NCBI GenBank assembly: GCA_043779285.1
Contig: JAYWEL010000250.1
Location: 1 to 16,662 of the forward strand
Direction of reading: 5' to 3'
DNA from: MGR-bin208 sp043779285
GTDB taxonomy: Bacteria; Bacteroidota; Bacteroidia; Chitinophagales; Chitinophagaceae
Length of the DNA stretch: 16,662 nucleotides
The notes under the pieces are model-generated. The model was not told the origin of the DNA. It was given only the letters and a program-made list of their open reading frames with translations, and did no database searches. This document shows positions 1 to 8,141 of this stretch, one piece after another. A program made the position numbers and the translations under genes. Every line of letters begins with the position of its first letter. Position 1 is the stretch's first letter.

Positions 1-111
1 CCGCAATTCAACAGGGCCAAGCATTGGTCCGGCTATAATTCCAGCGATCTGAGCTTTACTGGAAAAACTTATTATTAACAGAACCGTTGAAAGAAATAAT
101 ATTTTACGCAT
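1..111 (-). CDS. Exported protein, N-terminal fragment (probable PhoD-like phosphatase)
   Basis: Only the first 37 codons lie in the window; the rest runs off the left edge. The ATG at 111-109 opens a clear signal peptide: MRK, a hydrophobic stretch ILFLSTVLLIISF, then SSKAQ, with likely cleavage after the SKA or AQ positions. The mature start reads IAGIIAGPMLGPVELR. From memory, a GPMLG-x-VE-R stretch is typical of the N-terminal domain of Bacteroidota PhoD-like alkaline phosphatases/phosphodiesterases, which are periplasmic or secreted metallophosphatases. That family call rests on about 15 residues and is tentative; the exported nature is much firmer. The gene is separated from the dksA-like gene upstream of it by a terminator and a candidate -7 box, so it is probably its own transcription unit. 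Confidence 0.6.
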   Translation of the reverse strand, partial: MRKILFLSTVLLIISFSSKAQIAGIIAGPMLGPVELR

Positions 112-134
112 GTGTTCAAATTTACTAAGGGTTT

Positions 135-142
135 CAAAGATA
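135..142 (-). promoter_or_regulatory. Candidate Bacteroidota -7 box for the exported-protein gene
   Basis: On the minus strand this reads TATCTTTG, a match to the Bacteroidota TAnnTTTG -7 consensus, 23 bp upstream of the ATG at 111. I see no convincing -33 TTG at the expected spacing. The inverted repeat CAATG-AAAA-CATTG at 150-163 lies in the region where the -33 box would be and could be an operator. Confidence 0.35.
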
Positions 143-181
143 AGGTTGTCAATGAAAACATTGTTTGCCTTCATCTAAATA

Positions 182-216
182 AAAAACCGGTTCAGAATTT
201 TTCTAAACCGGTTTTT
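182..216 (-). terminator. Intrinsic terminator of the ileS/dksA-like unit
   Basis: The arms at 182-197 and 201-216 are complementary over 16 positions around a 3-nt loop. The single odd pair is a G-U wobble in minus-strand RNA but a C-A mismatch in plus-strand RNA, so the hairpin is best formed by minus transcription. It ends in a T run on the minus strand and lies 17 bp past the stop of the dksA-like gene. Confidence 0.8.
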
Positions 217-232
217 AATATTAATTTTTTGC

Positions 233-1204
233 TTATTTATTCATCAATTGTTTTGCTTCAATGCTTAATGTAGCATGTGGCACGGCACGCAAACGGGCCT
301 TATCAATTAGCTTGCCTGTAACACGGCAAATACCATAGGTTTTATTTTCAATACGCATCATGGCTTTTTCCAAATGGTCGATGAAAGTGATTTGCCGGCT
401 AGCCATCTGGCTTAACTGCTCACGTTCCATACTGATACCACCATCTTCCATTGTCATGTATCTACCTTCTTCCAAATCACCAGATCCATCTTTACGAGTA
501 ATTAACCCATGCAAATAAGAAAGCTCTTTTTTAGCAGCATCCAATTTTTTATATATCAACTCTTTGAATTCAGCCAGTTCTTTATCAGAATATCGCATAG
601 TTGGTCCGATATTCTCATTTTTAGCGGCCTTATCGAGTACTGATTTAGTAAATGATGGCTTGTATTCTACGGTTTTTGTTGTGGACGTTTTAGGAACTAC
701 AACTTTTACCGGTTTTTTGATTTCCTTTTTCACTGGTTCTGATTTTAAAACTGGCTTAACAATTACTTTCTCTACAACAACTTTTGTCTTAATTGGTTTA
801 ATTTCTTTTACCAATTTTTTTGGCTCTACCTTTTTTGCTACCAGTTTAACTGCTTTATTAGGAGCAACTTTTTTAGCAACCGGCTTTGAAATTATTACAA
901 CTTTTTTTGGAGCTGCTTTTTTTGCAACCGGTTTTACAACTTTTTTGGGAGCTACTTTTTTGGGAGCTACTTTTTTTGCTATTGGTTTTGATACTTTCTT
1001 AGCAACTACTTTTTTTGGAGCTGCTTTTTTTGCAACCGGTTTTACAGCTTTTTTAGCAACTACTTTTTTAGGAGCTGCTTTTTTTACAATAGCCTTAACA
1101 GTTTTTTTAGCAACTACTTTTTTAGGAGCTGCTTTTTTTACTGTTTTAACAGCTTTTTTTGATGAACTTACAACTTTTTTTGTAGCTATTTTCTTGGTTG
1201 CCAT
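233..1204 (-). CDS. TraR/DksA-family protein with histone-H1-like Lys/Ala/Pro repeat tail
   Basis: This is a 323-residue protein starting at the ATG at 1204; the longer frame to 1228 would need a TTG inside ileS, so I prefer the ATG, 4 bp after the ileS stop. Residues 1 to about 185 are almost entirely K, A, V and P, with an 18-residue period of the type KKAAPKKVVAKK, like eukaryotic H1 tails and bacterial H1-like proteins. Residues 203-323 form a TraR/DksA-type domain: MRYSDKELAEF, a helical coiled-coil, then YGICRVTGKLI and LRAVPHATLSIEAK. DksA proteins bind the RNA polymerase secondary channel. The domain has only one Cys (residue 293), so it cannot form the classical four-Cys zinc site; this reduced form is usual for the Bacteroidota branch. 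The tail predicts DNA or nucleoid binding; the combined role is inference. Expression is probably by co-transcription with ileS. Confidence 0.9.
   Translation of the reverse strand: MATKKIATKKVVSSSKKAVKTVKKAAPKKVVAKKTVKAIVKKAAPKKVVAKKAVKPVAKKAAPKKVVAKKVSKPIAKKVAPKKVAPKKVVKPVAKKAAPKKVVIISKPVAKKVAPNKAVKLVAKKVEPKKLVKEIKPIKTKVVVEKVIVKPVLKSEPVKKEIKKPVKVVVPKTSTTKTVEYKPSFTKSVLDKAAKNENIGPTMRYSDKELAEFKELIYKKLDAAKKELSYLHGLITRKDGSGDLEEGRYMTMEDGGISMEREQLSQMASRQITFIDHLEKAMMRIENKTYGICRVTGKLIDKARLRAVPHATLSIEAKQLMNK
894..1163. repeat. Five degenerate 54-bp tandem repeats coding the Lys/Ala-rich tail
   Basis: Units start near 894, 948, 1002, 1056 and 1110. The last three are near-identical over GCAACTACTTTTTT and the following GGAGCTGCTTTTTTT segment. 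Each unit codes 18 residues (KKAAPKKVVAKK plus a variable VKPV-type linker). The many A6-A7 tracts on the coding strand make length change or slippage plausible. Confidence 0.8.
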
Positions 1205-1208
1205 ACTG

Positions 1209-4200
1209 TTACTCTTTTTTAGAAACAATTACAGTTAAATTAGAATCGTTTACTTCAATTTCAATACCATCATTTATTTCTGGTACTAAATCAAGCTTAT
1301 CTGCTAAAATTTCGGTGCAAATATAATCATAATATCTTCTCAATGATTCATATATGCTATTTTCTGCAACCACTTTGACGTCAATCCTATCAGTCAACTC
1401 AAATCCGCTTTCTTTTCTGATTTTCTGGATTCTGTTCACAAATTCACGGGCAATTCCTTCATTTAACAGTTCGGCCGTAATTGAAATGTCTAATGCTATT
1501 GTTAATCCGCCATTTGAGGCTACCAACCAACCCGGTACGTCCTCACTTGTGATTTCAATTTCATTAATCTGTAATATTACGTGTTCATTATCAATATACA
1601 AACTAAAATTTCCTTCAATTTCTATTTTTTTAATGTCTTCCTGTGTAAAATCGGCCAATGCTGTTGAAACTGCTTTCATTTTTGCTCCAAGTCTTTTTCC
1701 CAGCAATTGAAAATTAGGCTTAATCTTCTTTTTAATGAAGCCTTCTGTTTCTACCAGATATTGCACTTCTTTTACATTTACTTCCGATTTGATCAGGTCC
1801 TCAATTTTTTCCAACTGGGTTTTCATGGAGGGATTTAAAACCGGAATCATGATTCTTTGCAATGGCTGTCGAACCCTGATATTTTCTTTTTTTCTGAGAG
1901 AAAGAATTAACGAACATGCATTTTGCGCAAGTAACATCCGCTCTTCCAATTCTTTATCGATAACATTTTCATCAGCAACGGGGAAGTTGACATGATGTAC
2001 AGATTCTGCGTTGAAACGACCTGTAATTGTATTGAGATTCTGAAAAATAACATCCATAAAGAATGGCGAAATTGGAGCTACCAAGAGGGTAACTGTTTCC
2101 AGACACTCATAAAGAGTCTGATAAGCTGCCACTTTGTCCAGTTCATATTCACCTTTCCAGAATCTTCTACGGCAAAGTCTTACATACCAGTTACTTAAAT
2201 GATCGTCCACAAATTCTTCAATAGCTCTGCCGGCAACGGTTGGCTCGTATTCATCCATTGCCTGGTTTACCTTTTTAACCAATGAGTTTAGTGAAGAAAG
2301 TATCCATTGATCAATCTCGGGCCTTTGGTTTAAAGGAACATAAGCCTCTTTGAAAGCAAAACCATCCACATTGGCATATAATGAAAAGAACTGGTAGGTA
2401 TTATATAAGGTACCGAAGAACTTACGTTGTACTTCCTTGATTCCTTCAATATCAAATTTAAGATTATCCCAAGGTGATGCATTAGTGATCAAATACCAAC
2501 GGGTTGCATCAGCTCCATATTTCTCAATGGTTTCGAATGGATTGACCATATTACCCAAACGTTTACTCATCTTATTTCCATTCTTATCCAAAACCAATCC
2601 GTTGGATACGACCGTTTTATAAGCAACTGATTCGTACATCAAACCGGCAATGGCATGTAATGTGTAAAACCAACCTCTTGTCTGATCTACACCTTCTGCA
2701 ATAAAGTCGGCCGGGTAATTGGTATCAAAAGGTGCTTTAAACGGCTTAGGATCTCCGGCTTTTATTTTGCCATAATCCAAACCCCATTGCGCATACGGCA
2801 TGGCTCCACTATCAAACCATACATCTATCAGGTCGGGTACTCTTGTCATTGGCTTACCCAAATCACTGACAAGTATTATATCGTCCACATAAGGTTTATG
2901 CAGATCAAGAATACCTTCGTGCAGATAATTTTTATTTATAGCTCCACCCAAAACATCACTTGCTTTTTTAATTGCCAAATTCAATTCTTCAATGGTTCCA
3001 ATGCATTTAATTTCTTCGCCATCTTCTGTTTTCCAGATGGGTAATGGGGTTCCCCAAAAACGGCTTCGGCTTAAATTCCAATCCACCATATTTTCCAACC
3101 AGTTTCCAAAACGTCCTTCGCCGGTACTTTTGGGTTTCCAGTTAATGGTTTTGTTCAACTCTACCATTTTATCTTTCAGCGCTGTTGTTTTGATAAACCA
3201 AGCATCTAAAGGATAGTATAAAATTGGCTTATCCGTTCTCCAGCAATGTGGATAGTTGTGTTCATATTTTTCTACCTTGAAAGCCCTGTTTTCTTTTTTA
3301 AGTTTAATGGCAATGTCCACATTCACATCCACATAATCTTTTTCGTCTTTGTAGTTTTTTACAAACCGATTACTAAACTCTCCCAGGCCATCAACAAATT
3401 TTCCTTGTTTGTCAACCATGGTCAGAATTCCTATATTATATTTCTTCCCAACTTTATAGTCATCTGCGCCAAATGCAGGAGCCGTGTGTACAATACCAGT
3501 ACCGTCTTCAGTAGTAACAAAATCACCAAGCAAAATGCGGAATGGATCTGCATCCGGTGTTATTTCTTTTACAACCTCCATTGAATTTGCATCAAACGAA
3601 AGCAGTTGTTCGTACCGGATATTTTCTACTTCAGCACCTTTGAACATGGATAAAACTTTCCAAGGAATGAAATTATCTTTCATTCCACCTTTTAAAGAAG
3701 TATCCAGCTTCTGATATGTTTCAAAATCGGCATTCTCGCCTTCGGCTTTAAAATATTTATTAACCAACGCTTTTGCAAGTACCACCTGATTGAGAAGATG
3801 TGTATACTGATTGTAAGTTTTTATTAATACATAATCGATGTTTGGGCCAACAGTCAAACCCAGGTTGGATGGAAGGGTCCATGGTGTAGTGGTCCATGCC
3901 ATGAAGAAAACTTCGGCCCCCTCTAAATCTCCCCCAATGGGTGAGACTTTTAAAGCTTCTTCAAATAAGAATTCGCTTTTTGCATCACGAACGGCTTTGA
4001 ACATAGCAACAGCCGATGTGTCTTTTACATCTTTATACGTTCCGGGCTGATTCAATTCATGCGAACTTAAACCGGTTCCGGCAGCAGGAGAATATGGTTG
4101 AATGCTGATGCTTTCGTACAGTAATCCTTTATTGAATAATTGCTGCAATAACCACCATACTGTTTCGATGTATTCATTGGTGTAGGTTATGTATGGATCG

Positions 4201-4634
4201 TTCAGATCTACCCAATAACCCATTTTTCGTGTAATATCATCCCATTTATCTTTAAACCGTAAAACGGCTTCGCGGCATTTTAGATTGTACTCCTCAACAG
4301 ATATTTTTGTACCGATATCTTCTTTGGTAATACCCAGTTCTTTTTCAACACCCAATTCAATAGGTAAACCATGTGTATCCCAACCACCTTTTCGTTTTAC
4401 CTGAAAACCTTTCATAGTTTTGTAGCGGCAAACCAAATCTTTCAATGTTCTGGAAATAACGTGGTGAATGCCGGGCAAACCATTTGCACTGGGAGGGCCT
4501 TCGTAAAAAACAAAAGGTTCAGCACCTTCCCTTAAAGAAACGCTTTTTTCAAACACCTCATTTTCAGTCCATTTAGCAAGAATTTCCTGTTCAAATGCCG
4601 GCAAGTTCAATTGCGAATATTCTCTGTATTTCAC
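1209..4634 (-). CDS. ileS: Isoleucyl-tRNA synthetase, eukaryotic-like type 2 with GXHH signature
   Basis: This enzyme charges tRNA-Ile with isoleucine in the cytoplasm. It has 1141 residues, the usual size for the long IleRS2 form. Visible parts in order are the class I N-terminal signature region with GIHH at residues 55-58; the CP1 editing domain with TTTPWTLPSN at 248-257 and GTGIVHTAPAFGADD at 378-392; the KMSKR loop at 688-692; and the anticodon-binding helices and long C-terminal region. The start is a GTG at 4634; no in-frame ATG lies nearby and the MKYREY N-terminus fits family starts. The class I motif is normally HXGH; here the first and third residues are swapped to GXHH. From the literature as I recall it, IleRS2 enzymes resist mupirocin and this swapped form gives hyper-resistance. 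The gene is followed after 4 bp by the dksA-like gene. Confidence 0.97.
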   Translation of the reverse strand: MKYREYSQLNLPAFEQEILAKWTENEVFEKSVSLREGAEPFVFYEGPPSANGLPGIHHVISRTLKDLVCRYKTMKGFQVKRKGGWDTHGLPIELGVEKELGITKEDIGTKISVEEYNLKCREAVLRFKDKWDDITRKMGYWVDLNDPYITYTNEYIETVWWLLQQLFNKGLLYESISIQPYSPAAGTGLSSHELNQPGTYKDVKDTSAVAMFKAVRDAKSEFLFEEALKVSPIGGDLEGAEVFFMAWTTTPWTLPSNLGLTVGPNIDYVLIKTYNQYTHLLNQVVLAKALVNKYFKAEGENADFETYQKLDTSLKGGMKDNFIPWKVLSMFKGAEVENIRYEQLLSFDANSMEVVKEITPDADPFRILLGDFVTTEDGTGIVHTAPAFGADDYKVGKKYNIGILTMVDKQGKFVDGLGEFSNRFVKNYKDEKDYVDVNVDIAIKLKKENRAFKVEKYEHNYPHCWRTDKPILYYPLDAWFIKTTALKDKMVELNKTINWKPKSTGEGRFGNWLENMVDWNLSRSRFWGTPLPIWKTEDGEEIKCIGTIEELNLAIKKASDVLGGAINKNYLHEGILDLHKPYVDDIILVSDLGKPMTRVPDLIDVWFDSGAMPYAQWGLDYGKIKAGDPKPFKAPFDTNYPADFIAEGVDQTRGWFYTLHAIAGLMYESVAYKTVVSNGLVLDKNGNKMSKRLGNMVNPFETIEKYGADATRWYLITNASPWDNLKFDIEGIKEVQRKFFGTLYNTYQFFSLYANVDGFAFKEAYVPLNQRPEIDQWILSSLNSLVKKVNQAMDEYEPTVAGRAIEEFVDDHLSNWYVRLCRRRFWKGEYELDKVAAYQTLYECLETVTLLVAPISPFFMDVIFQNLNTITGRFNAESVHHVNFPVADENVIDKELEERMLLAQNACSLILSLRKKENIRVRQPLQRIMIPVLNPSMKTQLEKIEDLIKSEVNVKEVQYLVETEGFIKKKIKPNFQLLGKRLGAKMKAVSTALADFTQEDIKKIEIEGNFSLYIDNEHVILQINEIEITSEDVPGWLVASNGGLTIALDISITAELLNEGIAREFVNRIQKIRKESGFELTDRIDVKVVAENSIYESLRRYYDYICTEILADKLDLVPEINDGIEIEVNDSNLTVIVSKKE

Positions 4635-4736
4635 CTGTCTGTCTTTATTTTAAAGTTTTAATCAGGCTCACTCATCCATCTGTTCCTTTAATTCTATTCT
4701 TCAAATCATTCTTATTCAGCCTGAATTTTAAGTGGG

Positions 4737-4744
4737 CAAAGGTA
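4737..4744 (-). promoter_or_regulatory. Candidate -7 box for ileS
   Basis: The minus strand reads TACCTTTG, matching TAnnTTTG, about 100 bp upstream of the GTG start. No clear -33 TTG is seen at 19 bp. If used, the leader would be roughly 95 nt; I see no strong hairpin in it. Confidence 0.4.
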
Positions 4745-4768
4745 TGAAAACGAGGATAGATTGGTTAT

Positions 4769-4802
4769 AAAATAAGCCGTTCTTTTTTGAACGGCTTATT
4801 TT
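4769..4802 (-). terminator. Intrinsic terminator after the TonB-dependent receptor gene
   Basis: A perfect 14-bp inverted repeat (AAAATAAGCCGTTC at 4769-4782 and its complement at 4789-4802) surrounds a 6-nt loop, 9 bp past the receptor stop. The ends are AT-rich on both sides, so it could work in both directions. It separates the receptor from ileS. Confidence 0.75.
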
Positions 4803-4811
4803 GAAGAATCT

Positions 4812-7064
4812 TTAAAATTTAGCGCCAATACTTACAAAGAAATTTCTTCCATCGGATGGCATCAAGCCGGGACCGGGATAACCACCGGCACGGCGGGTAA
4901 AATAATTTTCATTGGTCAGATTATTTATGCCAGCCTTCATGTTCAGGTTTTTTGTAAACCGGTATGTTGCAGCAATATCTGTAATTGTGTAGGATGGAAC
5001 TAATCCATTCTGTCCGTTTGAAGATGGAGTAACCGAATTATTTGCATCCGCAAAAGAATCGTCCACAAAACTTAGCTGACCTGTCAATGTTAGTCCTTTA
5101 AAATTAATAGTTGCTCCCGATCTTAAAATATTAGCCGGTGCATTTTCTACCTTATTGTTTTTCAGATTATTCTCTACCAGGCTGTTTCCGAATTTCGAAA
5201 TCACTTTTAAATTTCCATACACTGCATCGGTATAGCTGTAAGAAACAAATACACTGAAGTCGAATGATTTTCTGTTTTTTACAAATGCCTTTACCGGACT
5301 GAATTCCACCAACCCTTCAAAACCCTTGCTGGTACTGTTTCCTACATTGGTCCGGTAATTATAAAAACTTCCATCCATTCGTTGTTGAGTTACTACACCA
5401 ACGCGGTTATTGTATTGCAGATAAAAAACACTGGCATCAAAAAACAGATAGTTTTTTAATTTACCACGGTATCCCAAATCGGCATTATACCCTTTGGCAT
5501 CTTTCAGATTTGCATCCACCACGTCGGTGGTAGGTGGTACGGTAAGATCTGCAAATTGAATGGGCCGGTATGCCTGCGTAATATTTCCATAAAATTCTGT
5601 TTTATCATTCACATGATATTCTGTACCTACACCAGCCAATAAAAATCCACGGCCACGTTTTTCATTTTTTAAAAGAATGGCATTGCCCAGATTATCATAC
5701 CCGTTTCTGCCGGATGCTTTTGCTTGTAAAAACTCGTATCGGATACCCGGGATAATGATGAACTTGTTACTGACACGGAAAATATTTTCGGCAAATATTG
5801 CTGCATTCGAAGATCTGTATTCAATATCTTTTGGATAAACAGGATCCAACAAATTAATATTATAATCAGATCCGGTTGTTCCTTTTCCATCCCTGTATCG
5901 GAATGTAGTACCGCTGTACAACCTGATTCCGCCTGAAAAAGTATTTTGCATTGAACCCAATTTATAATCTCCCAGGTATCTTGTTTCCATTCCGTAATTC
6001 CGGTAAACATCAATATCTACTTTACGGTTATTATATGCTTGAACAGCAGTATTTATTGAATCTTTAATATTAATCGGTTGCAAAAATCCAACACTGTTTC
6101 TATCACCCAAAATGGTAAACAGTTTTATATTCATCCTGGAATTGTCCGAAAAGTTATAATTGGCAATCATAGCAGCAGTGGTCCAGCTGATATCGAACCA
6201 GTTGCGGCTGCGCAAACTTTGTCTTGCATCCGTTGCAAACTGAGCATCTGTCAATCCGCCCGGTTGCTTGCTGCGCATATTATATTTCATTACTTCAGCA
6301 GTTAATGAAAATTTCTTTGTAAACCGGTAAGTAAATGTTCCAAAACCGGAGTTGATAAAGTATTCACTATTTTGTCTCCATCCATCCGCTTTTCGATGGT
6401 CGAAGAATGCATAATAATGGTACTTTTCTTTATCTCCACCAACAGCATTATAAGAATTAAAAAGTCCGTAGCTGCCGATGGTTTGCTGTGTTTCTACCTC
6501 AAAAGGTTTTTTTATTTCACTGCCATTGCGCAAAATATAATTTACCATGCCGCCAAATTGCGGACCATATTGTAATGCTCCCTGCCCCCTTACAATTTCG
6601 ATTCTTTGTACCGCCTGCAATTGCGGATTATAATAAGCTTCCGGATATCCAAACGGATCTGCAGAAATATCATATCCGTTCTGACGGGTATTAAACTCCC
6701 AACTTCTGTTTGGACTTAATCCTCTTGCCGCAATGCCAATTTGTATACCACTGCCATCACTTTCCCAAATATGTATGCCGGGAACTTTTGCCAATACCTG
6801 TCTCATGGTATTGGTTACCACATTGCCTTGCACATTATCCAATACGATCAGCGCATTTTTCTTTCCTGCATAAATGGAGGTGCCTACGATCTCCGGTAAT
6901 TGATGAATATCGGATCGGCTGTTTTGTCCAACGATGGTAATCTCCGGTAAATATTTATGTTGTGGATTTGTTGTATCGTCATGAAAAATGACTCTTTCCT
7001 TACTCTGACCTAACATGGATAAGACTGTAATAACTCCGATTGTTAACGTAACTATTTTCTTCAT
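4812..7064 (-). CDS. TonB-dependent outer-membrane receptor, FecA-like
   Basis: This is an outer-membrane beta-barrel receptor for an iron complex or similar ligand, energised by TonB-ExbBD, with 750 residues. I start it at the ATG at 7064, giving the signal peptide MKKIVTLTIGVITVLSMLGQ; the frame extends two codons further to a GTG. A TonB-box-like LPEITIVGQ sits at 39-47. The plug follows, with ARGLSPNRSWEF near 113-124, DPFGYPEAYY near 136-145 and RIEIVRGQGALQYGPQFGG at 154-172, which is the FecA-type plug signature. The barrel ends in the typical terminal Phe (GAKF). There is no N-terminal carboxypeptidase-like or signalling extension, so it is not a SusC-type or sigma-regulated transducer. 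An AraC regulator lies directly upstream on the same strand, suggesting ligand-responsive control. Ferric citrate or siderophore as ligand is inference. Confidence 0.92.
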   Translation of the reverse strand: MKKIVTLTIGVITVLSMLGQSKERVIFHDDTTNPQHKYLPEITIVGQNSRSDIHQLPEIVGTSIYAGKKNALIVLDNVQGNVVTNTMRQVLAKVPGIHIWESDGSGIQIGIAARGLSPNRSWEFNTRQNGYDISADPFGYPEAYYNPQLQAVQRIEIVRGQGALQYGPQFGGMVNYILRNGSEIKKPFEVETQQTIGSYGLFNSYNAVGGDKEKYHYYAFFDHRKADGWRQNSEYFINSGFGTFTYRFTKKFSLTAEVMKYNMRSKQPGGLTDAQFATDARQSLRSRNWFDISWTTAAMIANYNFSDNSRMNIKLFTILGDRNSVGFLQPINIKDSINTAVQAYNNRKVDIDVYRNYGMETRYLGDYKLGSMQNTFSGGIRLYSGTTFRYRDGKGTTGSDYNINLLDPVYPKDIEYRSSNAAIFAENIFRVSNKFIIIPGIRYEFLQAKASGRNGYDNLGNAILLKNEKRGRGFLLAGVGTEYHVNDKTEFYGNITQAYRPIQFADLTVPPTTDVVDANLKDAKGYNADLGYRGKLKNYLFFDASVFYLQYNNRVGVVTQQRMDGSFYNYRTNVGNSTSKGFEGLVEFSPVKAFVKNRKSFDFSVFVSYSYTDAVYGNLKVISKFGNSLVENNLKNNKVENAPANILRSGATINFKGLTLTGQLSFVDDSFADANNSVTPSSNGQNGLVPSYTITDIAATYRFTKNLNMKAGINNLTNENYFTRRAGGYPGPGLMPSDGRNFFVSIGAKF

Positions 7065-7122
7065 GTTCACTTGTTATTTTCACTTGCAAAATTCCCTCAA
7101 ACAGACAAATAGATTGTTACGC

Positions 7123-7150
7123 AATCAGAAAACTGATTTACGGATTCCGT
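7123..7150. promoter_or_regulatory. Two short palindromes upstream of the TonB receptor gene
   Basis: AATCAG-AAAA-CTGATT (7123-7138) and ACGGA-T-TCCGT (7140-7150) lie side by side in the 125-bp gap between the regulator stop and the receptor start. Their place upstream of the receptor fits an operator for the neighbouring AraC protein or a Fur-like protein; neither is proven. A weak -7-like TCTATTTG on the minus strand lies nearer the receptor, around 7106-7113. Confidence 0.35.
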
Positions 7151-7189
7151 AAAAAGAAAAGAAATTTACAATGTGATGACAGATGAAAA

Positions 7190-8131
7190 TCAACGCAGCA
7201 ACAATTCGCAGGGTTTTAGCCCGGTATGCTTTTTAAATGCAGTTGAAAAGTGAGAGATAGAAGAATAGCCTAAGAATAATGAAACCTCGGTTACGCTCAA
7301 CCCTTTTTCATATAAAAGATATTTTGCATGATCCATCCTTTGATTTTGATAAAAATCAAAAATGGTGGTACCAAACATTTCCTTAAAACCTTTTTTCAGA
7401 TAACATTCGTTGATAGCTACTTTACGACTTAGTTCCTTGATGGTAATTGGTTCACCAATATGGTCGATTAAAACTTCCCGTGCTTTTTCTATTTTTTTCC
7501 GATCGTCTTCATTGGAAAGGAATTTACAATTGATGATATCAATTTCTTTTTCACCCAACATGCAATCCAAACTATACAAAAGCAACATCTGGGTTTGTGC
7601 ATTCACATAAATATTTTCCAGACTATCTGTATAGCCATTATTCATCAGGGATTCAAGAACAAACCTTGTCTTACTGCAAAGCGGCAGGGTTTTAGAAAAA
7701 GAAGAAACATGCGAAAAATTAAGAATATCATCGGCTATCCTCTGACCAACTCCCCGGGATTTTACAAATTGAGAAAGATTGGTTGGGGAAAAATTAAAGC
7801 TTAATACATCAATGCTATCCTGTCGTTCGTTGCAATTGCGTGATGCACTATACTTACAATTGTTACACTCTGTTGCTTTCAATTGACAATAGACATTGCC
7901 AGACAAGCAGAAACGAAGTTCCAGATAATTGGCTTCCGTGTTATCTTTTTCGTAATGATAAACCAGCATTCCCGTATCATCAATATTTAACTGGGGGTCT
8001 TTTTTATATCTTTTTATTACATATTGAACGGCACCGGGAATAAATTGCTCCTTTTCTTGCAGTAATTCCAGGTTTTCGTGAAGAATGTTTTGCTTCGTTG
8101 CAAAGGTCAATATGTCAATTGGTTGATGCAT
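7190..8131 (-). CDS. AraC-family regulator with Cys cluster, next to TonB receptor
   Basis: This is a 313-residue transcription regulator. The C-terminal 100 residues form the AraC double helix-turn-helix: ITIKELSRKVAINECYLKKG for the first helix pair, then VTEVSLFLGYSSISHFSTAF and the KKHTGLKP end motif. The N-terminal 200 residues are not the usual sugar-binding cupin by eye. They hold C75, C82, C89, C92 and C100 (C-x6-C-x6-C-x2-C-x7-C), a spacing that suggests a bound metal or Fe-S cluster or a redox switch. The layout resembles PchR/YbtA-type regulators of iron uptake receptors, and the receptor gene follows after 125 bp on the same strand. The likely role is to activate or repress the receptor in response to metal or siderophore state (inference). 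The promoter directly upstream carries tandem palindromes, consistent with autoregulation. Confidence 0.9.
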   Translation of the reverse strand: MHQPIDILTFATKQNILHENLELLQEKEQFIPGAVQYVIKRYKKDPQLNIDDTGMLVYHYEKDNTEANYLELRFCLSGNVYCQLKATECNNCKYSASRNCNERQDSIDVLSFNFSPTNLSQFVKSRGVGQRIADDILNFSHVSSFSKTLPLCSKTRFVLESLMNNGYTDSLENIYVNAQTQMLLLYSLDCMLGEKEIDIINCKFLSNEDDRKKIEKAREVLIDHIGEPITIKELSRKVAINECYLKKGFKEMFGTTIFDFYQNQRMDHAKYLLYEKGLSVTEVSLFLGYSSISHFSTAFKKHTGLKPCELLLR

Positions 8132-8141
8132 AAATTAGATA

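Noticed and set aside
564..1238. A 224-codon open frame on the plus strand opposite the dksA-like gene
   Set aside because: It is the mirror of the Lys/Ala-rich repeats: runs of A-rich codons give Phe/Thr/Leu-rich antisense frames. The minus frame has a recognisable DksA domain and fits the operon.
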